Positions 8,603 through 18,109 of a stretch of DNA of 64,000 nt are shown here, one piece after another. The translations under genes were made by a program, and so were the position numbers. Below the pieces are notes generated by a model that was not told where the DNA came from, searched no databases, and was given only the letters and a program-made list of their open reading frames with translations. Positions within the stretch are counted from its first letter, which is position 1; each line of letters opens with the position of its first letter. Origin of the DNA: Gloeotrichia echinulata CP02 (lineage in GTDB: Bacteria; Cyanobacteriota; Cyanobacteriia; Cyanobacteriales; Nostocaceae). The stretch spans positions 4,779,001 to 4,843,000 of the forward strand of contig CP051187.1 of assembly GCA_038087035.1 (NCBI GenBank). The letters run 5' to 3'.

Positions 8603-9754
8603 TTAAAATTTAAGTATTTCTCGGTCATAATTGTCGGGGAGGGGTTCGATTTCCCAAACTATGCCTTCACCCGATTCTAAAGCAACTTCTACGAAGAGTT
8701 GCTCTACGGCGGTGGTGGCGATATCTTCGTTGTTGGGGAAAGATTGTAGGTCTTCAGTGAGGAGTCTGAGTTGAAAACCACCGGGGATAACTGCACCAAC
8801 GGTGACGTTACGTAACTGAAAGCGCCAAATGAGGTCTTCTGACTCGCCTTGTGGTATAATGCTGAGTTCGTATGCTTGACCTGCGATCGCCAGCTGACGA
8901 GAAAACATTATCTGTGGTTGTGCTTGTTCAACACTCCGCGCCCCAGCCGCACTCAATTGTAAATTCAAACGTCCCCAACCGATAGTTTCTGCAGCTTGAG
9001 AAACGCCACTTTGTAACCATTGGAGAATAGACCATTGTTCTGGTAGTCCCACACGTTGTTGATATAAGCTTTGTCGCCAGCCACCATGTTCCATTAACCC
9101 AGCCCAAAGTGGAAAAGGAATTGCCAAGCGGGGGATGAGGATTTCGGGATTTGCTAGGCGAGTGATCAGATTTTGTGCTTGGGTTTGTGGTAAAATTGGT
9201 ATTTCTAGAATGGGAATATCCGTGGGTTCTGTGGTACAAAATGCTTGCTCTACAGCTAAGACTGTGATGTCGGTGATGAAATCAGCATCTAGAGCATAAG
9301 TGCGATCGCCTGGATCATAACTACCTTGATTCTTGAGTTGTGCATGGCTACAGTAGCCCCAAACTCTGACATATCCGTCATCTGGTTCTACTTGCACGGC
9401 TAAATAATAATCACCAGCCCAAGTTGGTAAATCCACCCATTCTTGTGGGACTCGCAATTCATCGATATCAATTATCTCGCTGGGAACCAAAATAAATCGC
9501 TTTCCGTCTAATGTGACTGCGGTTCCATTTACCAGTTCCCAAAAACTGGGTAAAGCAGTGGTAGTTGGCCAGACCTTTGCCTGGGGTGTAAAATCCTCTT
9601 GTAACCAAGGTAAAACTGCACTCAGGCAAAGTTCATTAATATAAGCTTGATAGCGCGAACTTGAGTGAGCGTGAAAAGTGGATTGATTTTGGCGATTAGT
9701 GGGGATTTCTAAAATTAAGTCTGTGGGATGGGCGAATGTAAATAGGGTAGTCAT
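8603..9754 (-). CDS. DUF1822 family protein
   Basis: 383 residues. It matches the cyanobacterial DUF1822 pattern: an N-terminal RYQAYINELCLSAVLPWLQE, then LPSFWELVNGTAVTLDGKRF, LRVPQEWVDLPTWAGDYYLA and VQVEPDDGYVRVWGYCSHAQ. There is no signal peptide or membrane helix. The function is unknown. Family members occur beside sigma-70-like factors and CHAT or CHASE2 proteins, as here: the next gene upstream on the same strand (9902-11074) is a sigma factor. A second DUF1822 gene in a similar context is at 40354-41322. Confidence 0.9.
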   Translation of the reverse strand: MTTLFTFAHPTDLILEIPTNRQNQSTFHAHSSSRYQAYINELCLSAVLPWLQEDFTPQAKVWPTTTALPSFWELVNGTAVTLDGKRFILVPSEIIDIDELRVPQEWVDLPTWAGDYYLAVQVEPDDGYVRVWGYCSHAQLKNQGSYDPGDRTYALDADFITDITVLAVEQAFCTTEPTDIPILEIPILPQTQAQNLITRLANPEILIPRLAIPFPLWAGLMEHGGWRQSLYQQRVGLPEQWSILQWLQSGVSQAAETIGWGRLNLQLSAAGARSVEQAQPQIMFSRQLAIAGQAYELSIIPQGESEDLIWRFQLRNVTVGAVIPGGFQLRLLTEDLQSFPNNEDIATTAVEQLFVEVALESGEGIVWEIEPLPDNYDREILKF

Positions 9755-9901
9755 GGTGGTTACTGGGGTAAATGTCTCACGCAGAGGCGCAGAGGCGCAA
9801 AGGGGAGATGGGGGAGATAAGGGAGTATTGAGAAATATTATTCCTCCTCATCCCCCTCATCAGATCGTAAACTTAGTTTCATTCGTCGCAAAGAAAATGA
9901 A

Positions 9902-11074
9902 TTAAACTCTGTGGTAATTGTGCAGCCATTCCTCCATTACGGTACTCATATTTTTGAGTAGGTCTGGGGTGATGGAAATATGCAATGTTTCTTGACTCCA
10001 GGTAGCTAAGGCCTGGAGTAGGGTAACTCTGGCTTTGGTCAGTCGTCGAGAAACGGTGTATTGTTTGATTTCTAGTTGTTTGGCAATTTTGTCTTGATTT
10101 TGGTTTTGGGTATAGTATAATTGTAAAATTTGTTGTACCTCTGGTTCGAGTTGGGCGATCGCACTGACTAAAATTTTGTTAATCTCTGTGTGCTGAGAAT
10201 TTCTGGTTTGTTGTTCTTCTTGGGCGATAATTTCTTGTATGAGTGATGGTTGTTCTGTTCCTGGGAGATTATCTAACAATTCCCAGGAATCATCGCCGCT
10301 TCTTTGTATATTTAGGGATTCTGTGGTAGGATAAAGATATTTACGCGCTGCTTTTGCTGCTGAGAGTAGCCATTTCTCTAAGGTTTGGGCATTGACATTT
10401 TGGCTATTTTGTGAATTGTAAGCCTTGGCGATCGCGTCCCATGTTTGGTCATCTGGTCGAGTAAGTTTGCGGGAGGTACCTGTGACGGTGGGGACGTAAA
10501 GAGTTTTGAAGGTATTCCACGCGAGGATGTAAGTGTGAATCTCGCTTGGTGATAAACCTGCATTTTGCAAAGACTCATGGAAACGCTTTTGGGAGATTTT
10601 TCGCAATAGTCCCCAATCTGTACAGATATCAACTTCGTGACGTTGGCGTAAAGTTTCAGAAATCGTATTGCTAAAGATAGAACTGGCGTAGTTTTTGAGT
10701 GTGAAACCTTGATGAGGGTTAAAGCCTTTGAGTATTTTATCAATTTGGGCGATCGCAATTTGAAAGCAGTCTGATAACTGATATTGAGAACTGGCTAAAT
10801 TTGTCACTGTTTTCTGGGATACCCAATAACAAGACTCTTGTAAATAAGCGATGAGATGTTCTTTGGCTAGGGTCTGAGTTTCTGGAACCTGCAAAAACTT
10901 ATACCAGTAAAGTGCCCAAAAGGATTCGGAAGTTTCTTGGGGTGTGCGGTTGATACAACTGTGGATACTACTACGCAATCTTGATTCTGTCGTCCAACGA
11001 CTGAAGCGATCGCCAACAAATTGGACAAAAGTTGAAAATATTTCGATGATGCTTTGTCGAGGATGCATAAACAA
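9902..11074 (-). CDS. Sigma-70 family RNA polymerase sigma factor
   Basis: 390 residues. The N-terminal and middle part includes SDCFQIAIAQIDKILKGFNP and FTLKNYASSIFSNTISETLR, consistent with a diverged region 2/3. The C-terminus has a clear region-4 helix-turn-helix: ILVSAIAQLEPEVQQILQLY, QDKIAKQLEIKQYTVSRRLT and KARVTLLQALATW. It is longer than canonical ECF factors and typical of cyanobacterial alternative sigma-like proteins. It sits upstream of DUF1822 on the same strand and divergent from two secreted-protein genes that start ~60 bp and ~930 bp away. No anti-sigma factor is recognised nearby. Confidence 0.88.
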   Translation of the reverse strand: MFMHPRQSIIEIFSTFVQFVGDRFSRWTTESRLRSSIHSCINRTPQETSESFWALYWYKFLQVPETQTLAKEHLIAYLQESCYWVSQKTVTNLASSQYQLSDCFQIAIAQIDKILKGFNPHQGFTLKNYASSIFSNTISETLRQRHEVDICTDWGLLRKISQKRFHESLQNAGLSPSEIHTYILAWNTFKTLYVPTVTGTSRKLTRPDDQTWDAIAKAYNSQNSQNVNAQTLEKWLLSAAKAARKYLYPTTESLNIQRSGDDSWELLDNLPGTEQPSLIQEIIAQEEQQTRNSQHTEINKILVSAIAQLEPEVQQILQLYYTQNQNQDKIAKQLEIKQYTVSRRLTKARVTLLQALATWSQETLHISITPDLLKNMSTVMEEWLHNYHRV

Positions 11075-11136
11075 ATAGAAACCTAACTATAAAAGCAGTG
11101 AAGGCGTTAAATCAGTCAATACAAGGAATCAGAATC

Positions 11137-11928
11137 ATGTTTCGAGTTTCGATGAAATCTTTAGTAATTGGTGGTCTAGTAGCCATATCTACTACAACTA
11201 GTGCTTTTGCTCAAGTACCTGTATTACAAAATTTACAACTGGCGCAAGTCAAAGGCTTTAGTTGCGGTCCCCATGTTAAGACTTACATTGTTAAGCCTTT
11301 GGATAAGCGCGAAGGTCAAGGTATCCGCTGTGTCAAGTTTAGCGAAGGTAGACGAGGAACGACGATACCTAGATTAGCATGGTACGGTGAAGGTAATTGG
11401 GGTGGTGCTACCTATCGTCACGTTGGACAAGCTATTTATAGAGGTTCTAATCTTGTTGGTTTCGCATCTGATATTCATGGTAACGGCGAAAATATCCAGA
11501 ACAATTTTCCCGGAAATCTCAAGATACAAATTATTGGTGGTTCAACAATTCGTGTAACTGGCGAATGGAATGAAGAATGGCAATTAGTCGAATATACTAA
11601 TTATAAGCCTTTACCTAGACCCCAGACCTGTGGTGATTATTTTGATGAATATAAAGTTTCCGATTTAGGCGAAAGTCGCAAAGGTGAAGGTTTGCGTTGT
11701 GTGCTGCGCGTCGGACCCAAGAATACTACTTGGTTTGGTAATGGTAACTGGGGAGGTACTACTTATTCCCACATCGGAACTAAATCTTTTAATGGTTATG
11801 GTGCTGGTGATATTTGTGGTGCTGGTTTAGGACCAATTTGTAATACTTTTGATTGGGGTTCGTTGAAATTGACTCCTGTTAGTGGTGGGTTTGATGTGAC
11901 TGGTGCTTGGAGTGAAAAGTGGCGATAA
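11137..11928 (+). CDS. Secreted two-repeat protein (GNWGGxTYxH domains)
   Basis: 263 residues from ATG at 11137, chosen because AAGGA lies ~10 bp upstream and a signal peptide follows directly (MFRVSMKSLVIGGLVAISTT, cleavage after AFA). The frame extends to an ATG at 11098 but that would bury the signal. The mature part has two homologous ~115-residue units. Each has one Cys near its start (SCGPH and TCGDY), a second Cys (IRCVKF and LRCVLR), then GNWGGATYRHVG or GNWGGTTYSHIG, ending in GEWNEEW or GAWSEKW. The family is not recognised. It is divergent from the sigma gene and followed by another secreted protein. Confidence 0.75.
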   Translation: MFRVSMKSLVIGGLVAISTTTSAFAQVPVLQNLQLAQVKGFSCGPHVKTYIVKPLDKREGQGIRCVKFSEGRRGTTIPRLAWYGEGNWGGATYRHVGQAIYRGSNLVGFASDIHGNGENIQNNFPGNLKIQIIGGSTIRVTGEWNEEWQLVEYTNYKPLPRPQTCGDYFDEYKVSDLGESRKGEGLRCVLRVGPKNTTWFGNGNWGGTTYSHIGTKSFNGYGAGDICGAGLGPICNTFDWGSLKLTPVSGGFDVTGAWSEKWR

Positions 11929-12007
11929 AGCTGATAGTTATTTGATCTAGCAAAAATCAATAGTTAAAACAGCTAAAACACAATTACTAATAATGGAGTT
12001 TACTACA

Positions 12008-12481
12008 ATGTTGAAACGTTCTTTGATGATTGCTGCTTCTAGTGTGGCTATGGCTGCTGCTGTAGTTAATCCCGCTGCTGCTGCGCCTAGTGATTTTGTT
12101 GGGACTTGGGTGAATAAAAATGCGAATACTAGCGGGATTACTCGATTGGTTGTTACTTCTGCTGGGGGTAATCAATTAAATATTCAAGTGTTTGGTAAAT
12201 GTCACCCTACAGATTGTGAATGGGGAACAAAACCTTTAGTAACTTATGGTTTAAATGTTCAAGACACTAACCATAATTATGCCACAACTATCTACAATCA
12301 AGGTTTTGCTAATTCTGTGTTGACCTTGGGTTATGCTGGCAATGAAATTTTATTGCAAGGCTATACTCAGTTTTTGGATAACAGCGGACGGCAAAATTAT
12401 TACTTGCGTGATTACTTTCAACAGGAACTAAAAGTGAATATAGCACCGGGGATTATTCCTAAGTTTCGCATTCAACGGTAA
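12008..12481 (+). CDS. Secreted beta-rich protein, unknown family
   Basis: 157 residues from ATG at 12008, chosen because GGAG precedes it and MLKRSLMIAASSVAMAAAVV is a signal peptide (cleavage after AAA). The mature start SDFVGTWVNKNANTSGITRL resembles the FxGxWxN opening of lipocalin-like or avidin-like beta barrels, and the rest alternates hydrophobic strands (NQLNIQVFGKCHP, SVLTLGYAGNEILLQG). Two Cys lie close together (KCHPTDCEW). It follows the two-repeat secreted protein by 79 bp and may share its transcript. Confidence 0.7.
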   Translation: MLKRSLMIAASSVAMAAAVVNPAAAAPSDFVGTWVNKNANTSGITRLVVTSAGGNQLNIQVFGKCHPTDCEWGTKPLVTYGLNVQDTNHNYATTIYNQGFANSVLTLGYAGNEILLQGYTQFLDNSGRQNYYLRDYFQQELKVNIAPGIIPKFRIQR

Positions 12482-12542
12482 TTTGTTGTGCAAATTTGAA
12501 ATAATATCATCAATTGGTATAATTTCCCGGACTTGATATCAA

Positions 12543-12569
12543 AACCTCTCTCCTATGAGGAGAGAGGTT
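12543..12569. terminator. Perfect 12-bp stem hairpin
   Basis: AACCTCTCTCCT, a 3-base loop, then AGGAGAGAGGTT. It lies 60 bp after the plus-strand gene ending at 12481 and could stop its transcript. There is no T tract on the plus strand, so it may also be a dispersed repeat. Confidence 0.5.
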
Positions 12570-12593
12570 AAAACAGAAGTTAAAGATGTACTA

Positions 12594-12697
12594 ATACCGT
12601 TTCACTTTAAGTATGATACAAATACCTTGGTAGGGGCACGGCATTGCCGTGCCCTTACGGGAAATCTATATGTATCAGAGTTTTGGTGAAATGGTAT
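12594..12697. mobile_element. Small inverted-repeat element, family M3
   Basis: Ends ATACCGTTTCACTTTAA and a matching TTGGTGAAATGGTAT, with the palindromic core TAGGGGCACGGC/GCCGTGCCC at 12631-12656. The right half recurs at 63030-63108. It overlaps the 3' end of the decayed DUF4082 reading frame. Confidence 0.65.
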
Positions 12698-14360
12698 AAA
12701 CCCAACGGAGAACTGCTAGATAGCAGACTTGTTTCTCCTATTAGACGGATTGAGAAAATACACGTAAACAGGATATCAACCCAATAGTTAGCTGCCTGAA
12801 AGGTTTGATCAGGGAAACCACCACCATATTTGAAGACACCGTTACCTCCACTCTCGCCATCACGCAGTAGGTTTAGTACGCCGTTACTGACTCCAGAGTT
12901 AGCAAAGTATCCTAAGTCTGCAGCATACCTACCCACAGGAGCGTAGTAAGAAGCTACGTAGACGGTATTAGCGGTAATCTGCACTGGATTAGCAAAGTTT
13001 ACTGTTTGCCAACCAGAGGCGGTTTCATTAGTGAAGGTTGCTGTAGCTAACTGCTGACCAGTACTACTCCACAAATTACCAATGTGGGTGCCTGTGTTGC
13101 TAGCGCCTTTGTAAAACCGCACGCCAGCGATGAAGCCGTTAACATTCGAGCGGAATTTGACTCCTAACTCTACAGCAGCGGTGTCTGACGCTGATGGGTT
13201 TGTGGGAGTGACTGAATCGTTCCAAATGCTTTGAAGCGGTTGGTTGGCTGAAATGGTAAATGACCAGGCGGAGTCCGCTGCTAAAGCATTACCTGCAACA
13301 TCTTTAACACCAGTTACTCCACCTTTAATGGTCGCAGTGTAAGTAGTAGAAGTTGCTAAAGCACTGCTGGGTGTAAGAGTTGCTGTGCGATTATTAACGT
13401 TGTAGGTGACTGTGGCAGGTATAGATGCACTGCTAGAATTAACCAACTGAAAATTAGTTGTATTAATTGTGGTTGAGTCTATAGCCTCACTGAAGGTAGC
13501 TGTAATGCTGGCAACAGTACTCACATCTGTTGCATTGCTGCTAGGGGATGTGGAAGTGACCGTTGGTGGAGTGGTGTCACCAGTATATGTGGCAACATAA
13601 GAACCGCTATTTCCTGGGAAAAAGGCATACTCAATGCCCTTAATTACATCTGTAGTATAACTAACAGAGCTACCATTTACCGTCATGCTGCTGAGTGTTA
13701 AATTACCAGAGCGCATTGGCAACATTGCCTGCAAACCATTGGTATTGCTTCCCTTGGTGATTGTAAAACTCAGAGCATTATTGTTCCATGTCAAAGAGCC
13801 AAAAGATGAACTGTTGCGACCGTCGAGCCATGTCAACATTTGTTTGGCAGAGACAATCGGTACACCACGGGTTAGTGCTGAGTTAACTACGGCATCGGCA
13901 ACTGGTGAGGTGGGAACATCTGTATGGGCGTTAACGTTGAATACACCATAATACCCTTCTGTGCCGATCGCCCGATTAAGTAGGGTATCGATATTGTCAG
14001 GGTATGACTGTCCAGATTCATCAGTTAATTGGGTAGTAGCCCCAAACACATCAATTATTGTTCCATTAGGATCACAATGTCATGGTTAGCGAGTGTTGCT
14101 GATGATACTGATGAAATATCGCTAACGTTGAAAAAGTTAAGTCCTTCGGTTCTTAAAATCTCGGCGTAGTAGTCGCTAAAGGGATTTGTCGCAGATGTAA
14201 CTACTAGGATTGGGCCACCTGGTGGCGATGGGATTGCTGCTACAAGTGTGGATTTGGGAGTATTAATTGTAGCTTCTGCCGTAGATGTCCGAGCTTTCTT
14301 CGGGGTTTTGAGAATTTTGTTGCGGTTTGAGGAATTGATTTGTACTGGTTTGTTGACAGC
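12655..14360 (-). pseudogene. Decayed DUF4082 / Ig-like domain protein
   Basis: The frame 14049-12655 encodes a C-terminal part with an SbsA-type Ig-like domain (TPPTVTSTSPSSNATDVSTV) and a DUF4082 domain (GVKFRSNVNGFIAGVRFYKG, YAPVGRYAADLGYFANSGV). Upstream, 14360-14071 encodes a separate piece containing GGPILVVTSATNPFSDYYAE and TLANHDIVILME, the start of the N-terminal domain of the same kind of large protein, ending at a stop. The segment expected between them is missing and the frames do not join, so an internal deletion is inferred. No start codon is present at the 5' end. The C-terminus reads into an M3 element. Such proteins are secreted or surface proteins. Confidence 0.75.
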
Positions 14361-14537
14361 TTATTAAGGTATTAGCTATTATGAAACAAACATTCAAATT
14401 ATCTGATAAAAAGAATAATTTTTTTGACAGGTTTATAGTAAATTTACTTAAAAAGGCAAAACTTTATCGTATCTTTGCTTGAGCTTTAAACTATCTTGAT
14501 AATGTTATTTATTACTCAAGTTTTATGGGTTCTCTCT

Positions 14538-14672
14538 TAGAGGATGTTTGAAAAGTATTATTACTAACACCAAAGCCTCAGAAACCTAACTCCCCTTCCC
14601 TTGTAGAGAAGGGGGGGTAGGTTTTTGAGACTTAAATGTTGTGACAAAAAATACCTTTAAAACATCCTCTTA
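14538..14672. mobile_element. Small inverted-repeat element, family M5
   Basis: Terminal repeats TTAGAGGATGTTT and AAACATCCTCTTA, with inner arms GAAAAGTATT and AATACCTTT, around an interior with CTCCCCTTCCC/AAGGGGGGG. About 135 bp, non-coding. It fills most of the gap between the two decayed genes. Confidence 0.65.
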
Positions 14673-14690
14673 GATATCCCCTCATCTCCC

Positions 14691-14922
14691 TCACTGAGTC
14701 CGCAACAATTGTACAAAGGTATCAGTCACCGTGTGGTCTTGCGTATCGGTGGCGTATTGAATTAACTTTTGTCGCCCCCCCAAGGCTGCGTCTTTGGGTA
14801 ATAAATTAGCGAGTAAAAAAATCAACTCCACGAAAGGGGTAGTCGCCCATATTATCAATTAATATGTGTTCAGTTTCTGCACTTTCAGGGAGAAAGTTCT
14901 GTACTAAAAAGGAATCCATCAT
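14691..14922 (-). pseudogene. Frameshifted small gene downstream of DUF928
   Basis: From ATG at 14922 the minus strand reads MMDSFLVQNFLPESAETEHI and soon stops in TGGAGTTGATTTTTTTACTCGC. A +1 frame overlaps it and continues with FVELIFLLANLLPKDAALGG and TDTFVQLLRTQ to the stop at 14691. The two halves form one plausible ~75-residue helical protein if a frameshift near 14835-14850 is repaired. It starts ~30 bp after the DUF928 stop, so it was probably the last gene of that operon. The helical pattern recalls effector-associated adaptor domains, but that is a guess. Confidence 0.5.
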
Positions 14923-14953
14923 TTTGTCGTGATTTGATATTAGAGGTGGGGTC

Positions 14954-15664
14954 TTAAGGTTGCTCAAACTTAGCAAGGTCTGTTAACAAACTGGTAAATA
15001 TCCTCAAGAGTTGGCGATTTGGGGTAGGCGGTAGAACTTCGTTAAGGGCATCATACCAAATACCTGCTTCGGCATAGAAATGAGCTTTTTGAGAGGGTTC
15101 CTGAGTGCGGGAGAGAGCAGTTAACAAAGTTTGTGGTGTGTGTACAACTTCTATTTCTGCTCTAGTAAATGGGTTGCGTGATGGACGGTGGGTATCGCAC
15201 AAGGTTTGTAATTGCCAAAGATATCTTTTACCTACCTTTAAACCAGGCAAATTTTGTGGTAGGGATAGCTTCATTATCCCTGGTGTAGTGGTCAATCTGC
15301 GCGTATAGATATTGAGTTTTTTCGGTTTGAGGTTGATGTCAAACTCGTAGAGACTGAATTCTATTAATAGGGTTTGGTCATGAGGTGCTAACCAAGCCAA
15401 AGTGGGACGAGGTGAGGTTGTTTGTCCAACATGGGTTAGAGGAGCAAGTAACCTTAATCTTTCACGACCGGTGGCTTTACATCCCCCTCTCACACCTGAT
15501 GAGTCGGAATAGCCACTGGGAGATTTTTGATCACGCGGTGGTTGATATCCACCTAGTGCAATCTGAGTTTCACTGAGGCTGAAACTCAAAACACAAATTG
15601 TGATCATCGTGACATTCAAAAGTTTGTACAATAGCCACTTATTGTGAGTCATTTTACAAATCAC
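14954..15664 (-). CDS. DUF928 family secreted protein
   Basis: 236 residues. A signal peptide or anchor is at about residues 10-37 (LLNVTMITICVLSFSLS). The DUF928 pattern is clear: RLRLLAPLTHVGQTTSPRPT, LAWLAPHDQTLLIEFSLYEF, GIMKLSLPQNLPGLKVGKRY, LWQLQTLCD and the C-terminal AEAGIWYDALNEVLPP. The function is unknown. In cyanobacteria it accompanies CHASE2 or CHAT proteins. Here a CHASE2 histidine kinase lies 500 bp upstream on the same strand. A second DUF928 gene is at 37068-37859. Confidence 0.88.
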   Translation of the reverse strand: MICKMTHNKWLLYKLLNVTMITICVLSFSLSETQIALGGYQPPRDQKSPSGYSDSSGVRGGCKATGRERLRLLAPLTHVGQTTSPRPTLAWLAPHDQTLLIEFSLYEFDINLKPKKLNIYTRRLTTTPGIMKLSLPQNLPGLKVGKRYLWQLQTLCDTHRPSRNPFTRAEIEVVHTPQTLLTALSRTQEPSQKAHFYAEAGIWYDALNEVLPPTPNRQLLRIFTSLLTDLAKFEQP

Positions 15665-15951
15665 AAATTACAAATTACTAATTAGTAATTACTGTTGATT
15701 TTTTGGCAGAAGCTAACATCTTTTCACACCAAATTTGCGCCATTTATAGGCACTGTTGAGTAACGCCATTTTTCTGTTATTGTTGGCGTCTTCAGCAGTA
15801 TCCTATGGACAGAAGCTGCGTTAAATTCCTTCCACTTTGTTTCGTGGAATTCAGAGTCGAATATCCAGATTAATAACTCTTGAAGCTTGACAAGATAATT
15901 ACGAATTACGAATTATCTTGACGCTTGTTAAAAAAGGATTTGATATTTGAA

Positions 15952-16053
15952 TATAGCGGTTATCAGTTGAGTGAGGTACAAGAAACCCACCCCTAACCTC
16001 TTAAGCGCAAGGGAGGAGCTTGCTCTGATATACCTCAAGCGGGAAACGCTATA
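15952..16053. mobile_element. Small inverted-repeat element, family M4
   Basis: Ends TATAGCGGTTATCAGTTGAG and a matching arm ending GGGAAACGCTATA, with subterminal TGAGGTAC/TACCTCA. A second copy is at 62613-62719. The rest of the gap 15665-16165 has only a short inverted repeat (AAGATAATT/AATTATCTT near 15895-15920) and no gene. Confidence 0.6.
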
Positions 16054-16165
16054 AAATATTATTGCTACTCACTATAACAATAGTATTTTCTTCAAATCTC
16101 CGGAAAATATTAGCCATTGTCAGGTAAAAACTTCAGTAATTTTATGGCTAATAAACAACTTTAAA

Positions 16166-18073
16166 TCATGACAAATGCCAAAACCTTGACATAGGCCAAG
16201 ATAGTTCACAAAGAGTTCCTCTAGGCGAAAGTTGGATTAGCCTAAATTTCCCTTTTAGTTCTCGAGCTAAATTTCTAAATTGCTGTGTACCGCGACCTTT
16301 TCTAAATGAGTTAACACCCAAACCATCATCTACAATCCTGAGAATATACCAGCCTTCAGAAGGAGAAAAAGTGACTTCCAATCGGGTTACACCTGCAGCA
16401 TGTTTACCAACATTGCATAAAGCTTCTTCTAAAAAACGGCATAGTCCTCGCTTTTGTTCAAAATTCAAGTTTTGCTCATCTATAGAATCAAATGTGCGGA
16501 TTTTCACCCTTATGGTTTTAAAGCAGGGAAAGTCTCTCTCTAAAGTATGGCTATATACTTGATAGAGAAGTTCGTGAATGGGGTCTTGCAGATTTAACTC
16601 TAAACTCGTTCCCAAATAAAGACTTCTATCTTGAGATATAGGTTCTCTCAGTAGAAATTCATAAATTCCCTGCATTTCATGGTTCAATTTCTCTAGTTCT
16701 TTTTCAATTTCTACAAGTAATTCATGCGGTGGTAAGTCTTGATCTCGAATACGCTTCAAAGCTTTTCCAAGAGTTTGTAGAGGTCCATTGTGAATGGTTT
16801 CAAATGTACGCTCAATTACAATTTTGTGAGCTTTTATCCTAAAGTGCCAAGCTTGATCATATTGGTATAAAGCTGTCATTGCTACACCGTTAAAAGCCAA
16901 AACTAGTATTGCTGGTATTACTGGAACCCACCAACCAAGAATGAGTAGTAAATAACTAATTGCTATTAAGCTGGTGTTAGCAATACCAACAAATAAAAGA
17001 TTTTTTAGTGGAGATTTAGTGAATTTAGCTAAACAAATTCCCAATATTCCCCAACCGAATATCCATATATATTCCCAATTATCTGACCAAGTATTTAATA
17101 GTGGTCGATTCTCAAGAGTTGCGCTGATAATTTGACTAACAGCATGGGCGTGAATTTCCACTCCATAAACTTGTCCTGGTGGTGCAGATTTAGCGGATGG
17201 AATTGCAGAAGTAGTGGTGAAGTCTTTAGCGCTAGGAGTAGTCATCCCAATAATGACAATGCGATCGCGTATCCATTCAGGCTGAAAGTTACCTGTTTTG
17301 ATATCGTTCAGAGATAAAGTTCTAAATCGTTCTCGACCACTACGAAAATTGAGTAGTAACTGAATACCGCCGGTATCTATTCGCACGTAAACCCCAGAAT
17401 TTGGTAATAACCTGGGTAGTTCAGTATCAGCAAATCTCATAGCAGCGCTATCGCGTTTACCATTTTCTAAACTAATACCTTGATGAGCTAAATAAACTTT
17501 TGCTAGATGTAGAGAGAATGCAAACTTGTATCCTTGAGGCGTTGGTGTTCCCAATAAACTGCGTCTCAATTTACCATCATTATCTGGAATTTGATCTACA
17601 AAACCAACTTGTTCAGGGGGTAAGTCTGGTGGGGGATTAAATTTATCAGGTAATACTTTTTCGATACCAATTAAATTTTTGGTTCTTTTAAATGTGTTTA
17701 CCAGTTCAGCATGACCAGGTTCAACTGGTAGATCTCTAACAATATCAAGACCAATGACTCTGGGAGAATAGGTTTGCAATCTGTTTAGCAAGGCTGCGAT
17801 TTCTTTATCTGGTACGGGATAGGTTTTTAGACTATGGATATCTTTTTCATCAATCCCCAAAATCAGAATTCGTTCATCTATAGGTTCTGGCGGACGTAAC
17901 CTGAGAAAACTATCAAAAGCTAGCCACTCTAAATATTGCATATAACCAGTTAGGCGAGTAATAATTACTAGCCAAATTATGAGAATTCCTGGTAATGCAC
18001 CTACGCCAAAAATGGCAATTTGTTCTTTTAATTTTCTCAAGATTTCAGTCTGCATAAGCTTAACTTTTAGCAT
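16166..18073 (-). CDS. CHASE2-domain sensor histidine kinase
   Basis: 635 residues. A first TM helix (ALPGILIIWLVIITRLTGYM) leads into an extracytoplasmic CHASE2 domain (PPEPIDERILILGIDEKDI, RVIGLDIVRDLPVEPGH, GQVYGVEIHAHAVSQIISAT). Three TM helices follow at about residues 335-400. The kinase core is HisKA_3-like, with the probable phosphoacceptor His in FETIHNGPLQTLG near residue 426. The HATPase has an N box (EEALCNVGKHA) and a G1 box (VDDGLGV). It should sense an envelope signal and phosphorylate the response regulator encoded 36 bp upstream. ATG at 18073 is used; an in-frame ATG at 18055 is possible. Confidence 0.92.
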   Translation of the reverse strand: MLKVKLMQTEILRKLKEQIAIFGVGALPGILIIWLVIITRLTGYMQYLEWLAFDSFLRLRPPEPIDERILILGIDEKDIHSLKTYPVPDKEIAALLNRLQTYSPRVIGLDIVRDLPVEPGHAELVNTFKRTKNLIGIEKVLPDKFNPPPDLPPEQVGFVDQIPDNDGKLRRSLLGTPTPQGYKFAFSLHLAKVYLAHQGISLENGKRDSAAMRFADTELPRLLPNSGVYVRIDTGGIQLLLNFRSGRERFRTLSLNDIKTGNFQPEWIRDRIVIIGMTTPSAKDFTTTSAIPSAKSAPPGQVYGVEIHAHAVSQIISATLENRPLLNTWSDNWEYIWIFGWGILGICLAKFTKSPLKNLLFVGIANTSLIAISYLLLILGWWVPVIPAILVLAFNGVAMTALYQYDQAWHFRIKAHKIVIERTFETIHNGPLQTLGKALKRIRDQDLPPHELLVEIEKELEKLNHEMQGIYEFLLREPISQDRSLYLGTSLELNLQDPIHELLYQVYSHTLERDFPCFKTIRVKIRTFDSIDEQNLNFEQKRGLCRFLEEALCNVGKHAAGVTRLEVTFSPSEGWYILRIVDDGLGVNSFRKGRGTQQFRNLARELKGKFRLIQLSPRGTLCELSWPMSRFWHLS

Positions 18074-18109
18074 TGATTATTTAGCCATTAATCCCCAAAA
18101 ACTGTTTAA

